The position numbers and the translations under genes were made by a program. A stretch of 64,000 nucleotides of DNA from WJMD01 sp964596015. Its GTDB lineage: Bacteria; Joyebacterota; Joyebacteria; Joyebacterales; Joyebacteraceae. The notes below the pieces were generated by a model. That model was not told the origin of the DNA. It did no database searches and worked only from the letters and a program-made list of their open reading frames with translations. Shown here piece by piece: positions 7,889-15,812 of the stretch (within the stretch, counting starts at the first letter, position 1; the number at the start of each line of letters is the position of its first letter). The stretch lies in the NCBI GenBank assembly GCA_964596015.1, contig CAZQSB010000008.1:24102-88101 (forward strand), given 5' to 3'.

Positions 7889-7994
7889 CGGCGGGATTCC
7901 GTCGTTTGCGCGGCTGGCGCGGGTGCCGACGTAAATGTAGCGCGCACAACGATGTACATGGATGAGGTGTGGGCTTCTGCCTGCCTGCAACACC

Positions 7995-8010
7995 TGGCAC
8001 ACGCGTTGCT
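7995..8010 (+). promoter_or_regulatory. Sigma-54 (-24/-12) promoter of the ZraP-like gene
   Basis: TGGCAC (7995-8000), five bases, then TTGCT (8006-8010): a full match to the sigma-54 consensus TGGCAC-N5-TTGCW, with the invariant GG and GC correctly spaced. Transcription would begin about 8020, leaving a leader of about 45 nt before the ATG at 8066. Confidence 0.8.
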
Positions 8011-8065
8011 CAATAAGCAGGCGGTTGTTGGGACAACGGCACACACGAACGAAGGAGGAAGGACG

Positions 8066-8659
8066 ATGAAGCGCAGGAAGCTTCTCACCATCGCAGTGAT
8101 CGCCGCTCTCGCGCTCGGCCTCTCGAGCGCAGTCGCCGTGGCCCAGTTCGGCCGGGGCGCCGGCATGGGCATGGACCGCCCCGGGCAGTGCATGCGCGCA
8201 GGCGGCCCCGTCTTCACCGACGAGCAGAAGAATGAGATCGCGGAGGTCCACGAGAAGTACGACGAGGAGAAGGTCGAGCTCGCGAACAGGGCCAGGGTAC
8301 TTCGCCTTGAGATGGCGGAGCTCCTCGGCGCGGACGACATCGACTTCGGAGACATCGAGAACAAGATCGAGGAGATCCACGCGGTCAAGCTCGAGCTCGC
8401 GAAGCTCAGGCTCCGCATCCACCAGGAGGTCCGGCCGCTTCTCACCGATGACCAGCGCGCCCTCTTCGACCGGGGGTTCGGTCGCATGGGCGGACGCATG
8501 ATGGGCGGTGGTCACGGCATGGGCGCGGGCTGTGGGCGCGGCGGCATGCGCGGAGGCCACGGCATGGGCATGCGCGGCGGACGCGGCATGCATCCCCGCG
8601 GCGGCGGCGGCATGGGTCCGGGCATGGGTCAGCCCGGCGACATGGAGGACGACGACTAG
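8066..8659 (+). CDS. Spy/CpxP/ZraP-like periplasmic metal-binding protein
   Basis: 197 residues from the ATG at 8066, which is preceded by AAGGAGGAAGG. There is an N-terminal signal peptide (LLTIAVIAALALGLSSAVAVAQ). The middle is a charged, helical LTxxQ-type region (VFTDEQKNEIAEVHEKY ... LLTDDQRALF) typical of Spy/CpxP/ZraP chaperones. The C-terminal quarter is a low-complexity run of Gly, Met, His and Arg (repeats like GHGMG and RGGRGMH) that could bind soft or transition metals. It has its own sigma-54 promoter next to a ZraSR-like pair, just as zraP does in enterobacteria. It probably buffers periplasmic metal or unfolded protein and may feed back on the kinase; that function is inferred. 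Confidence 0.85.
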   Translation: MKRRKLLTIAVIAALALGLSSAVAVAQFGRGAGMGMDRPGQCMRAGGPVFTDEQKNEIAEVHEKYDEEKVELANRARVLRLEMAELLGADDIDFGDIENKIEEIHAVKLELAKLRLRIHQEVRPLLTDDQRALFDRGFGRMGGRMMGGGHGMGAGCGRGGMRGGHGMGMRGGRGMHPRGGGGMGPGMGQPGDMEDDD

Positions 8660-8672
8660 CAGGTGACTCTTC

Positions 8673-8739
8673 GGGGAGCCTCCGGTCTGCGGAGCGTCTC
8701 CCCGGCCGGCCCGTCGGAGACGGGCTCCGCGGGCCGGCC
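8673..8739 (+). terminator. Two consecutive GC-rich hairpins after the ZraP-like gene
   Basis: Hairpin 1 uses GGGGAG (8673-8678) and CTCCCC (8698-8703). Hairpin 2 uses a 9-bp stem, GGCCGGCCC (8704-8712) with GGGCCGGCC (8731-8739). There is no T-run, so termination or attenuation is only likely. Confidence 0.45.
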
Positions 8740-8764
8740 TCCCTCTCCTGAAGGGAGAACGACG

Positions 8765-10369
8765 ATGAGACCGGCAGACGACGCGACCGGAAGGATCTCA
8801 GGCCCCTCGAGCGCGTTCGTCGCGTACCTCCTGCCGGCCGTCCTGTCCGCGGCGCTTGCGGTTTCTCCGGTCATCGCCGGTGAATACCCCGTCGTCGACA
8901 CGGGCCAGACCCGGTGCTACGACGACCAGTACGAGATCCCGGCGCCGGCGGCGGGCCAGCCGTTCCACGGACAGGACGCGCAGTACGACGGGAACCTCCC
9001 AAGCTACACGCTCTCAGGCGACGGCCTCACGGTCTACGACCACGTGACCGGCCTCACCTGGATGGCGTCGCCCGACGGCAACGGCGACGGCATCCTGGAG
9101 TCGCCCGAGGACAAGATGTCATGGTGGGACGCCCTCGACTACGCCGCGACGCTGAACGCGCAGAGCTTCGGCGGGCACAGCGACTGGCGCCTTCCGACCA
9201 TCAAGGAGCTCTATTCGCTCATAGACTTCAGAGGACTCGATCCGAGCGGTCCCGGCTCAACGGGGTCTATTCCCTATATCGACACCGACTACTTCGAGTT
9301 CGTCTACGGGGACGAGAGCGACGGTGAGCGGATCATCGACTCGCAGTACTGGACCTCGACCGAGTACGTCTGGACGACGATGGGCGGCGACCACACCGTC
9401 TTCGGCGTCAACTTCGCCGACGGACGCATCAAGGGGTATCCGACGGACGACCCGCAGGCCGGAGGCCACAAGCTCAACTTCGTGCTGTGCTGCCGCGGCA
9501 ACACGGATTACGGGGTGAACGACTTCACGGACAACGGCGACGGCACCGTGACCGACGCCGCGACCGGGCTCATGTGGCAGGGGACGGACAGCGGCCACGG
9601 CATGCAGTGGGAGGAAGCTCTGGCATACGCCGAGAGCCTGACGTTCGCCGGCTACGACGACTGGAGGCTCCCGAACGCGAAGGAGCTTCAGAGCATCGTC
9701 GACTACACGCGCTCGCCGGACCACACGGGCTCAGCGGCGATCGCCCCCGTCTTCTCATGCGCCGAGGTCACGAACGAGGAACTCGTTGTGGACTACCCGT
9801 GGTACTGGACGGGGACGACCCACGCGAGCGAGACGTCCGCGTCGCCGGGTGAGACGGGCGTCTACGTGTGCTTCGGTCGCGGGATGGGATACATGTTCGA
9901 CTGGGTCGACGCGCACGGCGCCGGATGCCAGCGGAGCGATCCGAAGTCGGGGAGCCTTGGTGAGTACACCTACGTACCGTACGGCTACTACCGGGGCGGG
10001 GCCCCGCAGGGCGACGCCATCCGTCTCGACAACTTCGTCCGCTGCGTCCGGGACGCCGGCGACACGAACGTCCCCGACGTCGACGGAAGCTCGAGCCTCC
10101 ACCTTGTCCCGACACCCAACCCGTCGTCCGGCGAGACCGAGGTCCGATTCTCGATGTCGGGCGGCGCGGACCGCGTCTTCTGTGAGATATTCGACGTTTC
10201 GGGACGCATCGTGCGGACCTTCGCTCCAAGGACACTCGACGAGGGGACGGCAACGTTCCTGTGGGGCGGAACGGCCGACTCCGGCGCAGAGTCCGCATCG
10301 GGCGTCTACTTCGCTCGCGTGGAGGCGGGCGATTTGACGCGCGAGGCGCGCATCGTGAGACTCAGATAG
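8765..10369 (+). CDS. Secreted DUF1566 (Lcl-type) protein with FlgD-like C-terminal domain
   Basis: About 534 residues from the ATG at 8765 (AGGGAG at 8752-8757). A signal peptide ends near SPVIAGEYP. Two DUF1566 domains follow, each with the hallmark TGLxW, WRLPxxKEL and WT motifs: TGLTWMASPDG ... DWRLPTIKELYSLI, and TGLMWQGTDSG ... DWRLPNAKELQSIV. The last 90 residues form an Ig-like FlgD/type-9-sorting-like domain (PTPNPSSGETEVRFSM ... GVYFARVEAGDL) seen in many secreted proteins of the FCB group. The protein is therefore expected on the cell surface or outside the cell; its substrate is unknown. It may be co-transcribed with the ZraP-like gene if the intervening hairpins are read through. 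Confidence 0.85.
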   Translation: MRPADDATGRISGPSSAFVAYLLPAVLSAALAVSPVIAGEYPVVDTGQTRCYDDQYEIPAPAAGQPFHGQDAQYDGNLPSYTLSGDGLTVYDHVTGLTWMASPDGNGDGILESPEDKMSWWDALDYAATLNAQSFGGHSDWRLPTIKELYSLIDFRGLDPSGPGSTGSIPYIDTDYFEFVYGDESDGERIIDSQYWTSTEYVWTTMGGDHTVFGVNFADGRIKGYPTDDPQAGGHKLNFVLCCRGNTDYGVNDFTDNGDGTVTDAATGLMWQGTDSGHGMQWEEALAYAESLTFAGYDDWRLPNAKELQSIVDYTRSPDHTGSAAIAPVFSCAEVTNEELVVDYPWYWTGTTHASETSASPGETGVYVCFGRGMGYMFDWVDAHGAGCQRSDPKSGSLGEYTYVPYGYYRGGAPQGDAIRLDNFVRCVRDAGDTNVPDVDGSSSLHLVPTPNPSSGETEVRFSMSGGADRVFCEIFDVSGRIVRTFAPRTLDEGTATFLWGGTADSGAESASGVYFARVEAGDLTREARIVRLR

Positions 10370-10398
10370 CGTGAGACAGGCTGGTTCCCCCTCCCAGC

Positions 10399-10424
10399 GG
10401 GCGGGCGCCGTCGGGCGCCCGCCC
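10399..10424 (+). terminator. Strong hairpin after the DUF1566 gene
   Basis: A perfect 11-bp stem (10399-10409 with 10414-10424, GGGCGGGCGCC and its complement) with a GTCG loop, 30 nt after the stop. There is no T-tract. Confidence 0.55.
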
Positions 10425-10478
10425 CGTCTCGAGGGGCGTATGCGCGAAGCGGCTTCCGACAGGCGGTCGTGACCGCGG

Positions 10479-10507
10479 TTGAATAGGGGACCTCGGGGGC
10501 TTAGGCT
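10479..10507 (+). promoter_or_regulatory. Putative promoter of the MacAB-like operon
   Basis: TTGAAT (10479-10484), 17 nt, TAGGCT (10502-10507), which lies 50 nt before the adaptor gene start. Confidence 0.35.
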
Positions 10508-10557
10508 ACTCTGCGAAGAGCGACTCACATGTCACGGAGGGAAGGAAGAGCGAGCCG

Positions 10558-11883
10558 ATGAAGAGAATCATGATCATAGCGGCGGTGATCGTCGTGGCGG
10601 TCGTCGCCGTCTGGGCCTTCACGGGCGGGGGCGACGGCGCCGCCGCGAGCGCGTACGAGTTCGCGGAGATCGAACAGGGCGACCTCGAGGATGTCGTCTC
10701 GGCGTCGGGGACCCTCTCCGCGGTGGGGACCGTCGAGGTCGGGACGCAGGTCTCCGGGAGACTCTCGGAGATCTTCGTCGACTTCAACGACCACGTGAAG
10801 AGGGGGCAGGTCCTCGCGCTCATCGACACCACGTTCCTCGCGGCGTCCGTGAAGGACGCCCGCGCCAGTCTCATGAAGGCCGAAGCGCAGCTCGCTCTCA
10901 CGGAGACGCAGTTCTCGAGAACACAGGACCTCTACGAGAGGGACCTCGTGAGCGAGGCCGAGTACGAGGACGCCGCCGCGGCGCTTGCCTCGGCGCGCGC
11001 TTCCGTGCTTTCCGCCGAGGCCGCGCTCGACCGCGCCAGGACGAATCTCGACTACGCAGTCATCACGTCGCCGATCAGCGGAACGGTCATCGAGCGAAGC
11101 GTCGAGCCCGGACAGACGGTCGCCGCGAGCCTGTCCGCTCCCGTTCTCTTCATCATCGCGGAGGACCTCTCCGACATGGAGATCCACGTCCTCGTCGACG
11201 AAAGCGACATCGGACAGGTCGAGGTGGGGCAGCAGGTTCGGTTCTCGGTCGACGCCTACTACGAGCGGGAGTTCTGGGGTGAGGTGCGACAGATCAGGCT
11301 GCAGCCGGAGACGGTCTCGAACGTCGTCAATTACACCGTCGTGGTGGACGCGCCGAACGATGAGGGACTGCTCCTGCCCGGCATGACGGCGACTGCGGAC
11401 TTCCTTCTTGAGTACCGGGAGGACGTGCTGCTCGTTCCGAACGCCGCGCTCCGGTTCACCCCCACGATGGAGATGTTCCAGGAGCTGCGGGGCAGCATGC
11501 CCGACCGGAGACCTCCGGCCGAGGGCGGCGCTCAGGGCGAGGGAGGGGAGCAGCGTCCGGCGCAGGGTCGGGGCGACGGCTCCGGCGGCGGAGCCGCGCG
11601 TCAGGGGGGCGCGGGACAGCGGGGGATGAACCCCATGAATCGCATGCTCACGGCCGCCGGCATCGATCCCGAGAACGGCGCCGTGCTCTGGCATCTCGAC
11701 GAGGCGGGCGAGCTTGCCGTCACCCCCATCGAGACCGGCGCCACGGACGGCATCCGGACCGAGATCGTCCGTGGAGCGGACGTTCACGACGGGATGGAGG
11801 TCATAATCGCCGTGGTGGAGCCGGAGGCGGGCGAGGGAGGCAGCAGGAACCCGCTGTCCGGCAGATTCGGGAGGCGCGGCTAG
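10558..11883 (+). CDS. MacA/HlyD-type periplasmic adaptor subunit
   Basis: 441 residues with a single N-terminal membrane anchor (IMIIAAVIVVAVVAVWAF). The body has the usual adaptor parts: a lipoyl/barrel-sandwich half-motif (GTVEVGTQVSGRLSEIFVDFNDHVKRGQVLA), an alpha-helical hairpin (about 90-160), the second half-motif (ITSPISGTVIERSVEPGQTV) and a beta-barrel/membrane-proximal part. An insertion of about 50 residues rich in Gly, Gln and Arg (about 310-365) interrupts the membrane-proximal region and is not typical of MacA. The protein should link the inner-membrane ABC transporter to an outer-membrane channel; no TolC-like gene is present nearby. The ATPase gene starts 2 nt after the stop. 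Confidence 0.9.
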   Translation: MKRIMIIAAVIVVAVVAVWAFTGGGDGAAASAYEFAEIEQGDLEDVVSASGTLSAVGTVEVGTQVSGRLSEIFVDFNDHVKRGQVLALIDTTFLAASVKDARASLMKAEAQLALTETQFSRTQDLYERDLVSEAEYEDAAAALASARASVLSAEAALDRARTNLDYAVITSPISGTVIERSVEPGQTVAASLSAPVLFIIAEDLSDMEIHVLVDESDIGQVEVGQQVRFSVDAYYEREFWGEVRQIRLQPETVSNVVNYTVVVDAPNDEGLLLPGMTATADFLLEYREDVLLVPNAALRFTPTMEMFQELRGSMPDRRPPAEGGAQGEGGEQRPAQGRGDGSGGGAARQGGAGQRGMNPMNRMLTAAGIDPENGAVLWHLDEAGELAVTPIETGATDGIRTEIVRGADVHDGMEVIIAVVEPEAGEGGSRNPLSGRFGRRG

Positions 11884-11885
11884 CG

Positions 11886-12653
11886 ATGGAACGTGTCATC
11901 GAGACCCGGAAGGTCACGAAGCACTACCTCATGGGAGACCTCTGCGTGAAGGCGCTCCGGGGGGTCGATCTGACCGTGACGAGCGGCGAGTTCGTGGCCA
12001 TCATGGGAGCGTCCGGATCGGGGAAGTCCACGCTCCTGAACGTCATCGGCTGCCTCGACCGGCCGACCTCCGGCCAGTATCTTCTCGACGGCGTCGACAC
12101 CAGCGGGTTCACACGCGACGAGTATGCCCGGGTCCGGAACCAGCGGATCGGGTTCGTGTTCCAGACGTTCAACCTGCTCCCCAGGACCAGCGCCCTCGAC
12201 AACGTCGAGCTCCCGCTCTTCTACGACCACTCCGGGAGGTTTCACGACCCGCGGGCCGCGGCGGTCGAATCGCTCGAGCGCGTCGGTCTCGGCGACAGAA
12301 TGCACCACGACCCCAGCGAGCTCTCGGGCGGACAGCGACAGCGCGTGGCGCTCGCCCGCGCCCTCGTCAACAATCCATCGATCATCCTGGCCGACGAGCC
12401 GACCGGGAACCTCGACAGCCGCACGTCGGTCGATGTCCTGTCGGTCTTTCAGGAGCTCAACGAGCAGGGGATCACGGTCCTTCTGGTGACACACGAGCCG
12501 GACATCGCTCAGTACGCGAAGCGCATCGTCGTCATGCGCGACGGGCTCATCGTCAGCGACAGACAGGTGTGGGACCGGAGGAACGCCGCAGACGATCTCA
12601 GGACGATGCCGTCGCAGGACGAGATGGTCGAGCTCGTGGCGGAAGGAGACTAG
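11886..12653 (+). CDS. MacB/LolD-type ABC transporter ATP-binding protein
   Basis: 255 residues. All ABC motifs are intact: Walker A GASGSGKST, Q-loop in VFQTFNLLP, signature LSGGQRQRVALARAL, Walker B IILADEPTGNLD and H-loop VTHEP. These are standard for the MacB/FtsE/LolD branch, which powers mechanotransmission rather than substrate translocation through the membrane. Here the ATPase and permease are separate proteins, unlike the fused Escherichia coli MacB. It lies 2 nt after the adaptor gene and 3 nt before the permease, so the three are one operon. Confidence 0.95.
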   Translation: MERVIETRKVTKHYLMGDLCVKALRGVDLTVTSGEFVAIMGASGSGKSTLLNVIGCLDRPTSGQYLLDGVDTSGFTRDEYARVRNQRIGFVFQTFNLLPRTSALDNVELPLFYDHSGRFHDPRAAAVESLERVGLGDRMHHDPSELSGGQRQRVALARALVNNPSIILADEPTGNLDSRTSVDVLSVFQELNEQGITVLLVTHEPDIAQYAKRIVVMRDGLIVSDRQVWDRRNAADDLRTMPSQDEMVELVAEGD

Positions 12654-12656
12654 CGG

Positions 12657-13877
12657 ATGCTCTGGCCGAAACGGCTTCTCCGGATAGCCATCAAGGGGCT
12701 CATCAAGAACCGCATGCGGAGTCTGCTGACGACGCTCGGCGTCATCATCGGCGTCGCGTCGGTCATCGTCATGGTCGGCATCGGCGCCGGCGCTCAGGCG
12801 GACATCGAGCGGCAGATCAGCTCGCTGGGTTCGAACATGCTCATGGTCTTCCCGAGCTGGTCGCGCCACGGCGGCGCGAGCGGCGGGGCGGGCTCGTTCA
12901 ACCGTCTGACGCTTGAGGACGCCGAGGAGATCCGGCAGCGCGCGTCCGCCGTCACGGCGGTCTCTGCGGTCGTCCGGACCGGCGCGCAGGTGATCGGCGG
13001 AGCGGGGAACTGGAACACCCGGATAACCGGCGTCTCGCCCGAGTACCTGACCATCCGAGCGTGGAGTATCGAGAGCGGCCGGTTCTTCGACGAACGGGCC
13101 GTGCGCTCGAGGGCGAAGGTCGCGGTCCTCGGGGCCACTGTCGTGGAACAGCTCTTCCCGAACGAGGACCCGATAGGGCAGCGCATCCGCATCAACAACA
13201 CCCCGGTCCAGGTCGTCGGCGTGCTCGAGAAGAAGGGGGCCTCGGCTTTCGGGCGGGACGAGGACGACACCGTCCTTGTCCCGGTGACGACTGCGCTCTT
13301 CCGCCTCTCCGGAGAGGAGCACGTCGACATGATCTACATGAGCGCCGCGTCCTTCGGAGAGAGCGACGAGGCGACGGAGCAGGTCAGCGTGATACTCCGG
13401 GAGAGGCACGGCCTGAACCCGGGCGAGGAGGACGACTTTCAGCTCCGCAGTCAGGCGGAGTTCATCGAGATGGCCACCGAGACCCAGCAGGTCATGACGC
13501 TCCTTCTCGGCGCAGTCGCCGCCGTCTCTCTCATCGTGGGCGGCATCGGCATCATGAACATCATGCTCGTGTCCGTGACAGAGCGGACGCGTGAGATCGG
13601 CATCAGGCTGGCCGTCGGGGCGCGCTCGAGCGACATTCTCATTCAGTTCCTGACCGAGTCGGTCGTGCTCAGTCTGCTCGGCGGTACCATCGGCGTGGCG
13701 CTGGCGTACATCCTGACGAGGGTCCTGAATGACGCCGTCGGGATGACGACGCTCATCCAGCCCGGCATCGTCGCGATCGCGTTCGGATTCGCCGCGGCCA
13801 TCGGGGTCTTCTTCGGCTACTACCCCGCGAGGAAGGCGGCGATGCTGAACCCGATCGACGCGCTCCGCTACGAATAG
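12657..13877 (+). CDS. MacB-type ABC transporter permease
   Basis: 406 residues. TM1 (SLLTTLGVIIGVASVIVMVGIG) is followed by a MacB periplasmic core domain of about 200 residues, then a FtsX domain with three helices (VMTLLLGAVAAVSLIVGGIGIMNIM, the VVLSLLGGTIGVALAYIL region and the final IVAIAFGFAAAIGVFFGYYPA). The signature ERTREIGIRLAVGAR loop and the PARKAAMLNPIDALRYE ending are diagnostic of this family. With the adaptor and ATPase it should export a lipid-like, peptide or antibiotic substrate from the periplasm; the cargo cannot be told from sequence. Confidence 0.94.
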   Translation: MLWPKRLLRIAIKGLIKNRMRSLLTTLGVIIGVASVIVMVGIGAGAQADIERQISSLGSNMLMVFPSWSRHGGASGGAGSFNRLTLEDAEEIRQRASAVTAVSAVVRTGAQVIGGAGNWNTRITGVSPEYLTIRAWSIESGRFFDERAVRSRAKVAVLGATVVEQLFPNEDPIGQRIRINNTPVQVVGVLEKKGASAFGRDEDDTVLVPVTTALFRLSGEEHVDMIYMSAASFGESDEATEQVSVILRERHGLNPGEEDDFQLRSQAEFIEMATETQQVMTLLLGAVAAVSLIVGGIGIMNIMLVSVTERTREIGIRLAVGARSSDILIQFLTESVVLSLLGGTIGVALAYILTRVLNDAVGMTTLIQPGIVAIAFGFAAAIGVFFGYYPARKAAMLNPIDALRYE

Positions 13878-14034
13878 AGAAGAAGGCCGTCCGCGGGTCC
13901 CCCGACGCGCGGACGACACAGGGACGAGACGCTGCGGGAGGGTGGTGACGCGAGGCGGCGTCGCAGCCCGCGTCCCGACAGACGGAGAGCCGAGGCGGCG
14001 TATTGACCGGCAGGCCGGCAAGGCTCCTCCAGGT

Positions 14035-14064
14035 GAGCGGTCCGCTCCGCGCAGCGGGCCGCTC
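14035..14064 (+). terminator. Hairpin downstream of the efflux operon
   Basis: A 12-bp stem with one G-U pair: GAGCGGTCCGCT (14035-14046) with AGCGGGCCGCTC (14053-14064), loop CCGCGC. It is followed by TCCGTTCTCCT, a weakly T-rich tail. Confidence 0.5.
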
Positions 14065-14174
14065 TCCGTTCTCCTCCACGGCGTCGACCGAACGCCCCCT
14101 TCCTGCCCGGCGGCAGTGTCCATAGTGTTGTGTAACTTCACTCGGGCACATCCTCCATTGTCCCGGCGCCCCTG

Positions 14175-14203
14175 TTGCCGTCGGACCCGCCGTGGAGTAT
14201 AGT
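14175..14203 (+). promoter_or_regulatory. Putative promoter of cutA
   Basis: TTGCCG (14175-14180), 17 nt, TATAGT (14198-14203). The leader would be about 68 nt. Confidence 0.55.
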
Positions 14204-14277
14204 GAGGCGGACGGTGGCCTCTGACGACGGCCGCCGTTCCGGACGCAGAACCTCACACCGCACGCTCCCGAGGCGCC

Positions 14278-14616
14278 ATGGCGACGAACCGCTCCCCGAG
14301 CCGCTTCGTGCAGCTCCAGACGACGTTCGACAGCCGCGAGGAAGCCCTTGACCTTGTCCGGAAGGCCGTGGGCGCCCGGCTGGCGGCGTGCGGCCAGATC
14401 GTCGGACCCATCGAGAGCGTCTACCACTGGCGCGGCGCCGTCGAGGATGCGCGCGAGTGGCTCTGCCTCTTCAAGACGACCCGCGCGCGCCTCGCGCCGC
14501 TGGTGACATTCATCGAGACGGAGCACTCATACGAGGTCCCGGAGGTCGTCGTCGTGTCGATCGAGGCGACCTCCGACGCTTACGGGGAGTGGATTGATGA
14601 AGAGACCAGCGACTGA
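14278..14616 (+). CDS. cutA: CutA1 family protein (divalent cation tolerance)
   Basis: 112 residues, the usual CutA1 length. It has the family's ferredoxin-like pattern: QTTFDSREEAL, RLAACGQIVGPIESVYHWRG with the conserved Cys and W, EDAREWLCLFKTT, and ETEHSYEVPEVV containing the H-x-Y-E-x-P motif. CutA1 forms very stable trimers and has been linked to copper or other divalent metal tolerance, although the direct mechanism is disputed. The gene's end overlaps the start of the next gene by 20 nt. A metal role would fit the ZraSR-like system 6 kb upstream, but that link is only suggestive. Confidence 0.93.
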   Translation: MATNRSPSRFVQLQTTFDSREEALDLVRKAVGARLAACGQIVGPIESVYHWRGAVEDAREWLCLFKTTRARLAPLVTFIETEHSYEVPEVVVVSIEATSDAYGEWIDEETSD

Positions 14617-15316
14617 GCGGCTCCGAACCCGCGCCGCCGGATACCTCATCGTCTCCGTCGCCGCGCTGCTCGTCCTGACGGCGGCCGCCGCCGCACAGGA
14701 CGCACCCGCCGCGGCGCGCAAACCTACCCTGTACGGTCGGAAGGGCTCCGAGATCTGGATCGAAGCGCCGCGGGTCATGTTCCCCACCGGCGGGGGGTAC
14801 CGGAACGGGCACGAACTCGGCGACGACTACGCCATCAACATCGATCTCGAGGCGGGCTTCGGATTCGGGTTCGGCATCTTCTTCGCGATCTCGGACAACC
14901 TTCTGTTCGAGGGTCGGATGATCCAGAGCAGCCACCGTGTTGGCGCCGTGGGAGAGACGCCCGAGAGGGACTGGGACCTCGACCAGGCGTACGTCGGTGT
15001 CCGGTATGTGTTCCGCTACGAGGAGCAGCTCCAGCCGTCGGTCGGTCTCGGGGGCTTGCGTTACTCGCTTGAGTGGTCCCCAGGTGTCGATGACCCCGGG
15101 GAGTTCGTCAGACTCACCGGCTACGGCGGGTATGTCTCGTTCGGGCTCGACTACATGATCTCGAGACGCTGGGCCGCACTGTTCCGCGCCGAATACGGCG
15201 TGATGAGCTACACGGACGGGCTCTTCGGGACGGACGACTTCGACATCGACTCGTCGCTCGACGGCAGCGGTTTCGGCATGTCGCTCGGGCTTTCATACAG
15301 AATCCCCATGTGGTAG
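14597..15316 (+). CDS. Outer-membrane beta-barrel protein
   Basis: 239 residues from the ATG at 14597, inside the 3' end of cutA. A signal peptide (AAGYLIVSVAALLVLTAAAAAQ) is followed by alternating polar and aromatic/hydrophobic strands separated by short turns (EAGFGFGFGIFFAISDNLLFEGRMI, DQAYVGVRYVFRYEEQ, YGGYVSFGLDYMISRRWAALF) and a terminal strand, GMSLGLSYRIPMW, ending in an aromatic residue, the classic beta-barrel assembly signal. The size suggests an eight-strand barrel like OmpW/OmpX. Function unknown. Confidence 0.8.
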   Translation: MKRPATERLRTRAAGYLIVSVAALLVLTAAAAAQDAPAAARKPTLYGRKGSEIWIEAPRVMFPTGGGYRNGHELGDDYAINIDLEAGFGFGFGIFFAISDNLLFEGRMIQSSHRVGAVGETPERDWDLDQAYVGVRYVFRYEEQLQPSVGLGGLRYSLEWSPGVDDPGEFVRLTGYGGYVSFGLDYMISRRWAALFRAEYGVMSYTDGLFGTDDFDIDSSLDGSGFGMSLGLSYRIPMW

Positions 15317-15363
15317 CGCGGGGCCCCACAGCGCCGACCGCGTCTGCATCCAAAGGAGGACCG

Positions 15364-15789
15364 ATGGCATTTCGGGCGAAGGCGAAGTGGGTGGAGAACT
15401 TCAAGTTCGAGGCCTGGGATGGTCAGGGACGGCACCTGAAGATGGACGCGAGCGAGGCCGCCGGGGGAGACGGCGACGGGTTCCGTCCGGCGGAGCTGCC
15501 GCTCATCGGACTCATCGGGTGCACGGGCATCGACACGATCGAGATACTCAAGAAGATGCGCCAGCCGGTGGAGGGGCTTGAGCTCACCGTCGAATCGAAG
15601 AGGGCCGAGTGTTCGCCGACGACCGGCTACGACGGCATTCACGTCACCTACGCATTCACGGGCGAGGGACTCGATTCCACGAAGGTGAAGCAGGCCGTGC
15701 GTCTCTCCGAGGAGAAGTACTGCACGGTCGGTCGCGCGCTCTCCGCCTGCACGCTGATCACGCATACCATCACGATCAACGGGGAATGA
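15364..15789 (+). CDS. OsmC family protein
   Basis: 141 residues from the ATG at 15364, which has AAGGAGGACCG directly upstream. Both redox-active Cys of the OsmC/Ohr fold are present: the first in LIGCTGIDTIEIL and the second in EKYCTVGRALS. OsmC proteins reduce organic hydroperoxides in the cytoplasm; the family also contains members of unknown substrate such as YhfA. The compact form and the ending TLITHTITINGE place it with YhfA-like OsmC proteins rather than Ohr. It is 23 nt ahead of tldD and may share its transcript. Confidence 0.88.
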   Translation: MAFRAKAKWVENFKFEAWDGQGRHLKMDASEAAGGDGDGFRPAELPLIGLIGCTGIDTIEILKKMRQPVEGLELTVESKRAECSPTTGYDGIHVTYAFTGEGLDSTKVKQAVRLSEEKYCTVGRALSACTLITHTITINGE

Positions 15790-15812
15790 CCCCGGAACAC
15801 GAGGAGTCTGTA

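Larger units (their letters stand above)
13878..14277. other. Gene-free stretch between efflux operon and cutA
   Basis: No credible coding region. It holds two stem-loops (13888-13915, 8-bp arms CGTCCGCG/CGCGGACG; and 14035-14064) and the cutA promoter. Bases 14115-14160 are noticeably less GC-rich than the rest. Confidence 0.6.

Noticed and set aside
6136..8499. A 787-codon open frame on the minus strand
   Set aside because: It spans two clear plus-strand genes and a regulatory region, and its translation has no recognisable domain.
11880..14141. A 753-codon minus-strand open frame across the efflux operon
   Set aside because: Asp/Arg/His-rich shadow of the ATPase and permease genes, no motifs.
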